Positions 25,104-32,320 of a stretch of 64,000 bases of DNA are shown here, piece by piece. The translations under genes and the position numbers were made by a program. Within the stretch, counting starts at the first letter, position 1; each line of letters opens with the position of its first letter. The notes below the pieces were generated by a model. That model had not been told where the DNA came from. It worked only from the letters and a program-made list of their open reading frames with translations, and searched no databases. Source of the DNA: GCA-2708415 sp964351905 (lineage in GTDB: Bacteria; Pseudomonadota; Alphaproteobacteria; Micavibrionales; Micavibrionaceae); NCBI GenBank assembly GCA_964351905.1, contig CAYGPG010000003.1:1-64000 (forward strand). The letters are read 5' to 3'.

Positions 25104-25373
25104 TTATATATTATTCTGCTCTTTAAGGTTGCTTTGAAAATCTTTTAAGGCCACGCCCAACTCTTCTAACTTCGTAATCATGTTACCCATGATCGGCTGT
25201 ACCTCTATGGCATCACTGGGCGGGAGTTGCAAAGTTTGTTGGCAGAGTGCTTCGACCTCACCATCAAGATGTGAAAGATTGATTACTTCACCTTCTTGCA
25301 ATTTTTTCTGTGCTTCTTCAATAAATAGAATAATTTGTTCTAATTTTTGTTTTATGTCGTTTGCTTTACTCAT
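25104..25373 (-). CDS. Small helical protein between the FhlB-like gene and fliO
   Basis: An 89-residue, acidic, almost wholly helical protein (IKQKLEQIILFIEEAQKKL, then GEVEALCQQTLQLPPSDAIE) with one Cys. I recognise no family; size and helical content resemble FliT-type export chaperones, but no specific motif shows. Its start overlaps the stop of the FhlB-like gene by 4 bases and it ends 2 bases before fliO. It is thus part of a tightly coupled export unit and very likely a real flagellar accessory protein. Confidence 0.6.
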   Translation of the reverse strand: MSKANDIKQKLEQIILFIEEAQKKLQEGEVINLSHLDGEVEALCQQTLQLPPSDAIEVQPIMGNMITKLEELGVALKDFQSNLKEQNNI

Positions 25374-25768
25374 TTTAAATCATCTTTATCTTTTTCGTCT
25401 TCTTGCATAGCATCTTTTAAGACGGCATCAAAAGGGTTTGGTTCTCCATTGGCGCGATAGACATAAGAAAGAACTTCTGCGACAGCCATAAAGGCTTCGG
25501 AGGGGATAGGGCTTTCCAGTTCAATTTTGGCCAAAATTTCCGCTAAATCCGCGTCGGTTCTGACTTTTATGCCTTGTTCATGGGCCAGTTGAAGAATTTG
25601 CTCGGCAATTTTTCCCCGTCCAGCGGCCGTAATGACAGGAATTTCCCCTTTTTTCGCTCCATCTTTAAGCGCAACAGCAGTTTGACGTACCGGTTTTTCT
25701 TTTAAATTCAATGGTTTGAGGGCGTTATCGCCTTTTTTTTCAAAACCATCGTCAAATTCATTTGTCAT
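25370..25768 (-). CDS. FlhB C-terminal-domain homologue (FhlB-like)
   Basis: A 132-residue soluble protein whose C-terminal part (about 40-118) resembles the cytoplasmic domain of FlhB: VALKDGAKKGEIPVITAAGR, IAEQILQLAHEQGIKVRTD and LSYVYRANGE. It lacks the membrane part and also the NPTH autocleavage motif. Related FhlB proteins can partly stand in for FlhB in export switching. The open frame extends to 25795, but the ATG at 25768 is preferred because the longer form would overlap the divergent sigma-54 promoter at 25779-25794. It leads the fhlB-unknown-fliO-fliP unit. Confidence 0.78.
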   Translation of the reverse strand: MTNEFDDGFEKKGDNALKPLNLKEKPVRQTAVALKDGAKKGEIPVITAAGRGKIAEQILQLAHEQGIKVRTDADLAEILAKIELESPIPSEAFMAVAEVLSYVYRANGEPNPFDAVLKDAMQEDEKDKDDLK

Positions 25769-25778
25769 GACAATATTT

Positions 25779-25794
25779 TGGCACAGTTTCTGCA
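25779..25794 (+). promoter_or_regulatory. Sigma-54 promoter of flgB-flgC
   Basis: TGGCACAGTTTCTGCA matches TGGCAC-N5-TTGCA with one mismatch at the first base of the -12 block. The expected start is near 25806, about 70 bases before flgB. Confidence 0.7.
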
Positions 25795-25874
25795 ACGTAA
25801 ATAGAGAGATTTAATAAAAAGAGAAAGTCTCCTCGCCTTTAGGCGCATGAGGACTTTTCCGAAGGAAAAACAAT

Positions 25875-26294
25875 ATGGACATCAAAAATATAGCTTTATT
25901 CCAAGCCATGGGTGCAAAAATGAATTATTTGAGCACACGCCAAGGGGTGTTGGCTCAAAATATCGCGAATGCAGATACACCGGAATATCGTCCGCGTGAT
26001 CTAACAGAAGTTGATTTTGGTGCTGTTCTCAAAGATGTCACCGGCTCACAAAAAATTCGTATGGAAAAAACAACAGCTGGCCACATGACGCCAGGCGGCG
26101 ATATCAATACTCCTGATAACCGCAAGGTACGTATGACATATGAAGTCGCACCAGCCGATAACGCCGTGATTATTGAAGAGCAAATGGTTCAGGCCTCACA
26201 AACCACAATGGATTACAACCTGATCACAAACCTAATGCGTAAGAATGTTGGCATGATACAGACTGCATTGGGCAACGGACAATCAGGAAGATAA
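25875..26294 (+). CDS. flgB: Proximal rod protein FlgB
   Basis: FlgB is a proximal rod subunit next to the MS ring. The 139-residue length is normal. It carries KMNYLSTRQGVLAQNIANAD followed by TPEYRPRDLTEVDF, and a C-terminal helix with MDYNLITNLMRKNVGMIQTA. GAAGGA precedes the ATG. It opens the plus-strand flgB-flgC-fliE group and is preceded by a sigma-54 element. Confidence 0.95.
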   Translation: MDIKNIALFQAMGAKMNYLSTRQGVLAQNIANADTPEYRPRDLTEVDFGAVLKDVTGSQKIRMEKTTAGHMTPGGDINTPDNRKVRMTYEVAPADNAVIIEEQMVQASQTTMDYNLITNLMRKNVGMIQTALGNGQSGR

Positions 26295-26312
26295 ATTAAG
26301 GAGTAAATCACT

Positions 26313-26726
26313 ATGACGGATATGTTTGATGCAATGTCGATTTCTGCCTCTGGCATGCGTGCCCAGGGGGAGAGAACGCGTATTATTTCAGAAAATATTG
26401 CGAATGCGAGCACGGGCGCGCTCAACCCCGAAGCAGACCCCTACACAAGAAAAGTGATTACATTTAAAAATGAAGTGGATCGTGCAGATGGGATTCGTAA
26501 AGTTAAAGTTGAAGATGTCACGCAAGATCGTCGCCAAGAATTTCCTTTGAAATATATGCCAGATCATCCTGGCGCAGATGCAAATGGTTATGTGAAGATG
26601 CCAAATGTTAGCATGTTGATTGAAATGAACGATATGCGTGAAGCCCAAAGAAGTTACGAAGCCAACCTTGGTATGATTGAAAATTCACGTACAATGATGT
26701 TTAGAACAATTGATTTATTAAGATAA
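26313..26726 (+). CDS. flgC: Proximal rod protein FlgC
   Basis: FlgC is a proximal rod subunit. The 137-residue product has the N-terminal SISASGMRAQGERTRIISEN and IANAST motif, the QEFPLKYMPDHPGADANGYV segment and the C-terminal LIEMNDMREAQRSYEANLGM. It follows flgB by 18 bases with AAGGAG before the ATG. Confidence 0.96.
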   Translation: MTDMFDAMSISASGMRAQGERTRIISENIANASTGALNPEADPYTRKVITFKNEVDRADGIRKVKVEDVTQDRRQEFPLKYMPDHPGADANGYVKMPNVSMLIEMNDMREAQRSYEANLGMIENSRTMMFRTIDLLR

Positions 26727-26730
26727 ATTA

Positions 26731-26747
26731 GAAAACTATGATATAAT
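26731..26747 (+). promoter_or_regulatory. Extended -10 promoter ahead of fliE
   Basis: TATAAT (26742-26747) is preceded by TGA, an extended -10, but no good -35 is present. The surrounding GAAAACTATGATATAATAA closely matches the fliX promoter. Confidence 0.4.
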
Positions 26748-26772
26748 AAAGTCATAGAAGGAGTTATGGATT

Positions 26773-27084
26773 ATGGACAAACTAATTGACCCAGCAATGG
26801 CTGCAAACGCTTATTCTGTAACATCTAAAGGAACAGATGTAACAAAAACTTTGGCCACGCCTCAAAAAGAATCCTTTGGCGATGTCATGAAAAATGCAGC
26901 CATGAAAACAATTCAAACTTTACGCGCTGGTGAAGCCGCTTCTGCAAAAGCAGTCACAGGGGAGGCAAGCCTTCCTGAAGTTGTTCAAGCGATTACGGCC
27001 TCAGAAGTAACACTCCAAACCGTTATGGCTGTGCGTGACCGTCTTGTCGGAGCTTATCAAGAAATCATGCGTATGCCTGTTTAG
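26773..27084 (+). CDS. fliE: MS-ring/rod junction protein FliE
   Basis: FliE connects the MS ring to the rod and is the first substrate of export. The 103-residue product shows ESFGDVMKNAAMKTIQTLRA and the conserved C-terminal VQAITASEVTLQTVMAVRDR followed by AYQEIMRMPV. AAGGAG precedes the ATG. It follows flgC by 46 bases and may have its own extended -10 promoter. Confidence 0.92.
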   Translation: MDKLIDPAMAANAYSVTSKGTDVTKTLATPQKESFGDVMKNAAMKTIQTLRAGEAASAKAVTGEASLPEVVQAITASEVTLQTVMAVRDRLVGAYQEIMRMPV

Positions 27085-27160
27085 TCATTTGCATTTACTT
27101 TCTGGCGTCGTTGCTACGCTCCTCAAATAGGTATCCTATTCTTCGTCACTTGCGCCTAGC
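27085..27160. repeat. Post-stop hairpin repeat, copy A
   Basis: Directly after the fliE stop codon, AATAGG (27126-27131), TAT, CCTATT (27135-27140) forms the tip of a longer weak hairpin bounded by GGCG (27104-27107) and CGCC (27153-27156). The stretch from GTCGTT (27107) to TTCG aligns with copies at 44999 and, more loosely, 32098. Confidence 0.6.
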
Positions 27161-27253
27161 CATAAAATAAAGCCAAACAACTAAATACGTAAGAGCTGTA
27201 TAAGGTTTTTGCAGTCTCTTGTCAGTCATACATAACAGCGATAAACTAATCCT

Positions 27254-27520
27254 ATGAACGAAAATGAAATCATCGATATTACCCGTGAAGCGATCATGCT
27301 GGTTATTCAAATTGGATTGCCGGTCATGGGGATTGGCTTGTTGGTAGGGGTTGCGATCGCATTGGTTCAGGCTTTGACACAAATTCAAGAAATCACACTT
27401 GTTTTCGTTCCTAAAATTATTTCTATCTTTTTATCGATCTTTGTTTTTCTTCCGGGCTTCGCTGCCATCATGATTAGTTTTATGGATAAAATCGCTGATC
27501 GTATCATTGGTATTGGGTGA
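27254..27520 (+). CDS. fliQ: Flagellar export gate protein FliQ
   Basis: FliQ is part of the FliPQR export gate. The 88-residue product has two membrane helices (about 14-40 and 50-75) with the family motif PVMGIGLLVGVAIALVQALT, then QIQEITLVFVPKIISIFLSI. No strong ribosome binding site is visible before the ATG. It starts about 170 bases after fliE, with a repeat in between, and is followed by fliR after 18 bases. Confidence 0.95.
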   Translation: MNENEIIDITREAIMLVIQIGLPVMGIGLLVGVAIALVQALTQIQEITLVFVPKIISIFLSIFVFLPGFAAIMISFMDKIADRIIGIG

Positions 27521-27538
27521 AGTGAGGTCTCTTAAAAT

Positions 27539-28324
27539 ATGGAAGACCTCCCTTTAAGTATTGAAGAATTTTTAGTCAGCGGCGTTTTTGCCTTTATGCT
27601 TGTTTTTACACGGCTGGGGACGGCTTTTATCATTATGCCTGGTATTGGTGATTCTTTTGTTCCTAGAAATATTCGTCTGACAATGGCTTTGGCAATTTCT
27701 TTTGTCCTCACGCCTATTATCCAACCGTTTATTCCTGATCCTATTCCAGCCTTTCCAATTTTATTGGCTCTTTTATTTATGGAGTTTGTGATAGGTCTCT
27801 TTATCGGCACAATCGCCCGTGTTTTTATGACGGCATTGGATGTGGCAGGGATGATTATTTCAACAACTTCTGGCTTGGCGAACGCCCAAGTTTTTAATCC
27901 TTCGCTGGCATCTCAAGGGTCTATTACGGGGGCGTTACTGTCTATGGTTGGTGTGGTTTTACTTTTTGCAACTAATCTTCACCATCTTCTTATTTATGGT
28001 TTGGTCGAAAGCTACAGCCTTTTCCCTGTCGGCGGTGTTCCTGATGCGGGAAGTATGGCGCAATTAATGACACAGGCTTTTTCATCCAGTTTTCTTATTG
28101 GGTTTCAAATTGCAGTGCCCTTTATTATCGTGGCGATGATGCTTTATATTGGTATGGGCGTCCTATCGCGTTTGATGCCACAGGTACAGGTGTTTATCTT
28201 GGCGCTGCCTGTTCAAATTATGTTGTCTATGGTGACGCTCTCTCTCATTATTTCAACAGCCATGTTGTTTTGGATGACAAAATTTGAAGATGCGATGGTC
28301 TATTTTTTAAGTTCAACAGGTTAA
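27539..28324 (+). CDS. fliR: Flagellar export gate protein FliR
   Basis: FliR completes the FliPQR gate. The 261-residue product is strongly hydrophobic with about six membrane segments. It shows the FliR landmarks FVPRNIRLTMALAISFVLTP, FMEFVIGLFIGTIARVFMTA, a SGLANAQVFNPSLASQGS loop and a final FILALPVQIMLSMVTLSLII. It lies between fliQ and flhB with 18-base gaps on both sides, in the conserved fliQ-fliR-flhB order. Confidence 0.96.
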   Translation: MEDLPLSIEEFLVSGVFAFMLVFTRLGTAFIIMPGIGDSFVPRNIRLTMALAISFVLTPIIQPFIPDPIPAFPILLALLFMEFVIGLFIGTIARVFMTALDVAGMIISTTSGLANAQVFNPSLASQGSITGALLSMVGVVLLFATNLHHLLIYGLVESYSLFPVGGVPDAGSMAQLMTQAFSSSFLIGFQIAVPFIIVAMMLYIGMGVLSRLMPQVQVFILALPVQIMLSMVTLSLIISTAMLFWMTKFEDAMVYFLSSTG

Positions 28325-28342
28325 GGGAAAGGAAAAAACATC

Positions 28343-29428
28343 ATGAGTGATGGTGAACAGGCTGACGATTCCCAGAAAACCGAAGAACCCACCCCGAAAA
28401 AGCTTGAGGAAAGCCGAAAGAAGGGGCAGGTCGCGCTCAGCCGTGAAATTAACAACTGGGTTATGTTGTTTACGGGCACAATTGTTGTTCTGGCGATTGG
28501 GCCAAGTAGCTTAAGCGCGCTTAAAGTTCATATGGTTACCTATATTGAAAAGGCTCATATATTTCCTTCGGCCCCTGGAGGTTTGGGGTTTATTTTGGGG
28601 GATACGTTTTGGGTCGTCCTCGGTATTTTAATCTTCCCTCTTATCATACTTGTGATCGCCGCTTTTTTAGGGCCGTTTTTACAAATTGGGCCACTCTTTG
28701 CGCCAGAAGTGATTAAACCAGATGTCAGTAAAATCTCACCATTACAAGGTTTTAAAAGACTGTTTTCCTTACGTTCCATCATGGAGTTTGTAAAAGGTAT
28801 TTTGAAAATTGGTATCATTGGTGTTGTCGGTGCCATTCTCCTTATACCTTTTTATGGTGGTGTGGATCACATGATTGGCCTTCCTGTGCCCGTCATGTTG
28901 GATGAGATGGCGGCGCTTATCCTACGTCTTATGACCGGTATATTAGTTGTTCTTCTTGTTGTTGCTGTTATTGATTTAATTTATCAGCGTTATGAACATT
29001 ATAAGAAAATGCGTATGACAAAACAGGAGTTAAAAGACGAATATAAACAAACAGAAGGGGACCCGCATGTGCGGGCTAAATTGCGTCAACTTCGTCAGGA
29101 AAAAGCTAGCGCGCGGATGATGCAAGCTGTACCCGAAGCTGACGTTATTATTACGAACCCAACACACTATTCATTGGCTCTTAAATATAAACCTGATGAG
29201 ATGGATGCCCCTGTTTTGATTGCAAAAGGGGTGGATGAGCTTGCGATGCGTATTCGTGAGGTGGCGAATGAAAATGATATTCCTTTGTATGAAAACAAGC
29301 CTTTAGCGCGCGTTCTTTTTGATACGGTTGATGTGGATCAAATGATTCCTGAAGAACATTATAAGGCCGTGGCTGAAGTAATTTCTTACATCTTCAAACT
29401 CAAAGGAAAATTGGGGTCTAATAGTTGA
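28343..29428 (+). CDS. flhB: Flagellar export switch protein FlhB
   Basis: FlhB controls export substrate specificity. The 361-residue product starts with the hallmark TEEPTPKKLEESRKKGQVA, has four membrane segments (about 30-210), and a cytoplasmic domain with the autocleavage site NPTH (in DVIITNPTHYSLALKYKP, about residues 270-273). Then come PVLIAKGVDELAMRIREVAN and the C-terminal AVAEVISYIFKLKGK. It acts with FliK, encoded at 6960-8723. AGGGAAAGGA precedes the ATG. Confidence 0.97.
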   Translation: MSDGEQADDSQKTEEPTPKKLEESRKKGQVALSREINNWVMLFTGTIVVLAIGPSSLSALKVHMVTYIEKAHIFPSAPGGLGFILGDTFWVVLGILIFPLIILVIAAFLGPFLQIGPLFAPEVIKPDVSKISPLQGFKRLFSLRSIMEFVKGILKIGIIGVVGAILLIPFYGGVDHMIGLPVPVMLDEMAALILRLMTGILVVLLVVAVIDLIYQRYEHYKKMRMTKQELKDEYKQTEGDPHVRAKLRQLRQEKASARMMQAVPEADVIITNPTHYSLALKYKPDEMDAPVLIAKGVDELAMRIREVANENDIPLYENKPLARVLFDTVDVDQMIPEEHYKAVAEVISYIFKLKGKLGSNS

Positions 29429-29471
29429 TAGGGCTAGTCATTAGACGGTCTTTTATGCCATTCTTATACCC

Positions 29472-29528
29472 AAGCGTAGCGTGCCTGCACGCCTGAGCAA
29501 ACAAGGAAGCGTAGCGCGTCTGCGCGCG
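29472..29528. repeat. Two GC-rich hairpin-forming direct repeats before cckA
   Basis: AAGCGTAGCGTGCCTGCACGC (29472-29492) recurs as a near copy at 29508-29528 with four compensating changes. Each copy folds on itself (GCGTGC-CT-GCACGC and GCGCG-TCTG-CGCGC), so base pairing is kept. The second copy ends 14 bases before the cckA ATG. Confidence 0.65.
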
Positions 29529-29542
29529 AAGCGAAGTTGAAA

Positions 29543-32050
29543 ATGCCATTAGATCATTCAGAATTTATTGACCGCCAGAATGCGAATAACGCCCCGAAAA
29601 ATGACACGGCGGGGCAATATCGCAGTTTGATTATTTCTGTGGTCTTTACGGCGCTTTATATTACGACCTGTTTGATTGTTGCGATGTTCTTGGACATTGA
29701 TAAAACCACCGCCGTTTTGGCAGGGCTTCTTTTTGTTATTACCGCCATTCTAGCCTTTTGGGTGCAGCGTTATTTCTATCGCCAAAAAACCTATGAACGT
29801 GAACGCCGCCTTATTCGCGAAGTGTTAGAAGGCAGCCGTGGCGCGCGCCTTATCACCGACAGCGCGGATAATCCCATCTACTACAACCAACGCTTTGAAG
29901 TGCTGTGTAAAGAATACGGCAAGCCTGACATTGATTCCATGGCGCAAATTTTCATGAAAAATGCGGATGCCTATAATCTGTTTGAAAAATTGGCGGAGCA
30001 AGCACGGCGCGGCTTAACTGATTCCATCGAACTGCGTACTGGCGAGGGCATCTCCGAAAAATGGTATTTGGTCACCGCGCAACCCGTGGCAGGCTGGTCA
30101 GGATTTGTCCATTGGCGCATTGATGATATTTCCAAACAGCGTGAGCTTGATCGTTCTGTCCGTGAAGAGCGTGAGAAGCTTATTGATTTTACGGATAACG
30201 CGCCTGTTGGGTTCTTTTCTGTTGATGAAATGGGGCGCTTTATTTTTGTCAATGCCACCTTGGCGCGCTGGTTAGGGCAAGACATCCAAAGCCTTTTAAG
30301 CCATGGCTACATCCATACCTATTTGGAAAAACCACCGATTGATGCGGCGCCGTATGATTTGATTGAAAAAGGTGGCGCGCGTCAGGTTGCTGAAATCATG
30401 ATGAAGGGGCCGGGCGGTAAAACGTTCTTGGCAAGCGTCAATCAAGCCGTTGTCCGCGAAGATGAAGGCCGCGTTAGAACACGGGGCGTTGTGCATGACC
30501 TTACGTCCGAAAAAGAAATGCGTCAGGCGTTAAAAGCCTCCGAAGATCGCTTTCAACGTTTTTATGAAGAAGCACCACTTGGGATTGTGATTGCCGATGC
30601 TAACGGTGAGATTAAAGATGGAAACACCGCTTTTGCCAACCTCATTAATTTTGACTCAAAAGATTTAGAAGGCATAAACCTCAACGACATCATCGCGCTA
30701 GACCACAAAGACACGGTGTTCAAAGCGATAGGTCGCATCGAAGAAGGTCGCCGTATGCAAGCACCGCTCGAAATTGCTATGACGTCCAAAGAGGGGCGTG
30801 ATGTTACCGTCCAACTTCACGCGCGTCGCTTTAAGCAAAGTGATAATATTGTGCTCCACTTCATTGATTTAACTGAACAAAAAGATCTCGAAGTTCAATT
30901 TGTTCAATCCCAAAAAATGCAAGCCGTGGGTCAATTGGCGGGCGGTATCGCCCATGACTTTAACAATTTGCTGACCGCCATCATCGGTTTTTGTGATCTT
31001 CTATTATTACGTCACAAACCGGGTGACCCGTCTTTTGGCGATATCATGCAGATCAAACAAAATTCCAACCGTGCCGCCAATCTCGTGCGCCAGCTTTTGG
31101 CGTTCTCGCGTCAGCAAACTCTGCGCCCCAAAATGCACGATATGTCAGATATTTTGACCGAAGTCTCCCACCTCATGCGCCGCCTGATTGGCGCGAATAT
31201 TGAGCTTGACCTTGTGCACGGTTCCAACCTCGGCATGGTCAAGGTCGATGAAGGACAAATGGAACAAGTCCTTATTAATCTCGCCGTGAACGCCCGTGAT
31301 GCCATGGATAAGGGCGGGGACCTCACCATCACCACGCAAAATTTTGACAATAAAAAACCCCTTTTGTGCGGCGAAGATGAAATGCCTGCGGGTCAATGGG
31401 TGTCCATCGCCGTCAGTGATACAGGCCACGGCATGAGCAAGGAAACACTGTCCCGCGTGCTAGAACCCTTCTTTACCACCAAAGATGTCGGGCAGGGAAC
31501 AGGTCTTGGCCTTGCGACCGTCTACGGCATCGTCCGCCAAACAGGCGGTTTTTTAGACATCGACAGCCAGGTTGATAAAGGCACAACCTTCACCATCTAT
31601 TTGCCTCGCCTGAGCGAAGAAGAAATCAACAACCAAGAAGAAGAGGTGGTCGTCGATAGCGAAGAAGTCACAGGCGATCTGACAGGCACCGCGCGCATTC
31701 TCCTCGTCGAAGATGAAGAAGCCGTCAAAACCTTCTCAACCCGTGCGTTGATGAATAAGGGTTACGAAGTCCTCGCCGCCGAAAATGGGGAAGCCGCTTT
31801 AAAATTGATGGATGCCCAAGAAAATAAACATATTGATTTAATGATCACGGATGTAATGATGCCCGATATGGACGGCCCAACCCTCGCCAAACATATGCGT
31901 AGTCAAAACCCAAAACTAAAAATCGTCTTTATTTCTGGCTACACCGAAGACAAATTAAAAGACCATATGGGGGAGGGAATCTCCTTCCTCCCCAAACCCT
32001 TCACCCTCAAACAACTCGCCGCGAAGGTGAAGGAAGCGTTGGAGGAGTGA
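29543..32050 (+). CDS. cckA: Cell-cycle hybrid histidine kinase CckA
   Basis: CckA sends phosphate through ChpT to CtrA, the master regulator of alphaproteobacterial cell cycle and flagellar genes. The product has two membrane helices (about 28-51 and 55-75) and several PAS-like regions (about 90-440). A HisKA domain carries the phospho-acceptor His near residue 471 (AGGIAHDFNNLLTAIIGF). HATPase motifs include NLAVNARDAMDKGG and GQGTGLGLATVYGIVRQTGG, and a C-terminal receiver domain (from about 713) includes LLVEDEEAVKTF and DLMITDVMMPDMDG. I chose the ATG at 29543; an in-frame TTG at 29537 adds two residues. It is noticeably more GC-rich than its neighbours. Confidence 0.93.
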   Translation: MPLDHSEFIDRQNANNAPKNDTAGQYRSLIISVVFTALYITTCLIVAMFLDIDKTTAVLAGLLFVITAILAFWVQRYFYRQKTYERERRLIREVLEGSRGARLITDSADNPIYYNQRFEVLCKEYGKPDIDSMAQIFMKNADAYNLFEKLAEQARRGLTDSIELRTGEGISEKWYLVTAQPVAGWSGFVHWRIDDISKQRELDRSVREEREKLIDFTDNAPVGFFSVDEMGRFIFVNATLARWLGQDIQSLLSHGYIHTYLEKPPIDAAPYDLIEKGGARQVAEIMMKGPGGKTFLASVNQAVVREDEGRVRTRGVVHDLTSEKEMRQALKASEDRFQRFYEEAPLGIVIADANGEIKDGNTAFANLINFDSKDLEGINLNDIIALDHKDTVFKAIGRIEEGRRMQAPLEIAMTSKEGRDVTVQLHARRFKQSDNIVLHFIDLTEQKDLEVQFVQSQKMQAVGQLAGGIAHDFNNLLTAIIGFCDLLLLRHKPGDPSFGDIMQIKQNSNRAANLVRQLLAFSRQQTLRPKMHDMSDILTEVSHLMRRLIGANIELDLVHGSNLGMVKVDEGQMEQVLINLAVNARDAMDKGGDLTITTQNFDNKKPLLCGEDEMPAGQWVSIAVSDTGHGMSKETLSRVLEPFFTTKDVGQGTGLGLATVYGIVRQTGGFLDIDSQVDKGTTFTIYLPRLSEEEINNQEEEVVVDSEEVTGDLTGTARILLVEDEEAVKTFSTRALMNKGYEVLAAENGEAALKLMDAQENKHIDLMITDVMMPDMDGPTLAKHMRSQNPKLKIVFISGYTEDKLKDHMGEGISFLPKPFTLKQLAAKVKEALEE

Positions 32051-32056
32051 TCTAGG

Positions 32057-32126
32057 CATTTGCATTTATTCCCAAATATTTTTTGACGTCGTTACTCGCC
32101 TGCCTGCGGGATATCCTCTTCTCTTT
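32057..32126. repeat. Post-stop repeat, copy C (diverged)
   Basis: Immediately after the cckA stop, CATTTGCATTTATT and, further on, GTCGTTACTCGCC (from 32098) repeat the arrangement seen after fliE (CATTTGCATTTACTT and GTCGTTGCTACGC). The hairpin centre here is GGATATCC. Confidence 0.45.
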
Positions 32127-32144
32127 CCCCCCGCGTGCGGGGGG
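32127..32144. terminator. C6/G6 hairpin after cckA
   Basis: CCCCCCGC-GT-GCGGGGGG (32127-32144) is a perfect, very stable hairpin about 75 bases after the cckA stop. No T tract follows on the plus strand, so termination is uncertain; it may belong to the repeat-rich intergenic block. Confidence 0.4.
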
Positions 32145-32244
32145 ATAAAGGGGGGAGCAATCGGTAGAAATAAAAAAGGGTTTAACACAAAGAACACGAA
32201 GCAATTAAAAATCATGATGTTTTACGTTCTTTTCCCACCCGTCT

Positions 32245-32281
32245 CCCCGCGGCTTGGCAAAGCCAAGCTAAAACAGCGGGG
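32245..32281. repeat. Nested palindrome downstream of the HExxH gene
   Basis: CCCCGC (32245-32250) pairs with GCGGGG (32276-32281), and inside it GCTTGGC (32252-32258) pairs with GCCAAGC (32262-32268). A further GAACAG/CTGTTC hairpin lies at 32293-32309. This may be a repeat element or transcript end for the convergent genes. Confidence 0.5.
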
Positions 32282-32320
32282 ATCCACAAAGCGAACAGTA
32301 AAGCTGTTCTTCTTAAAAAG

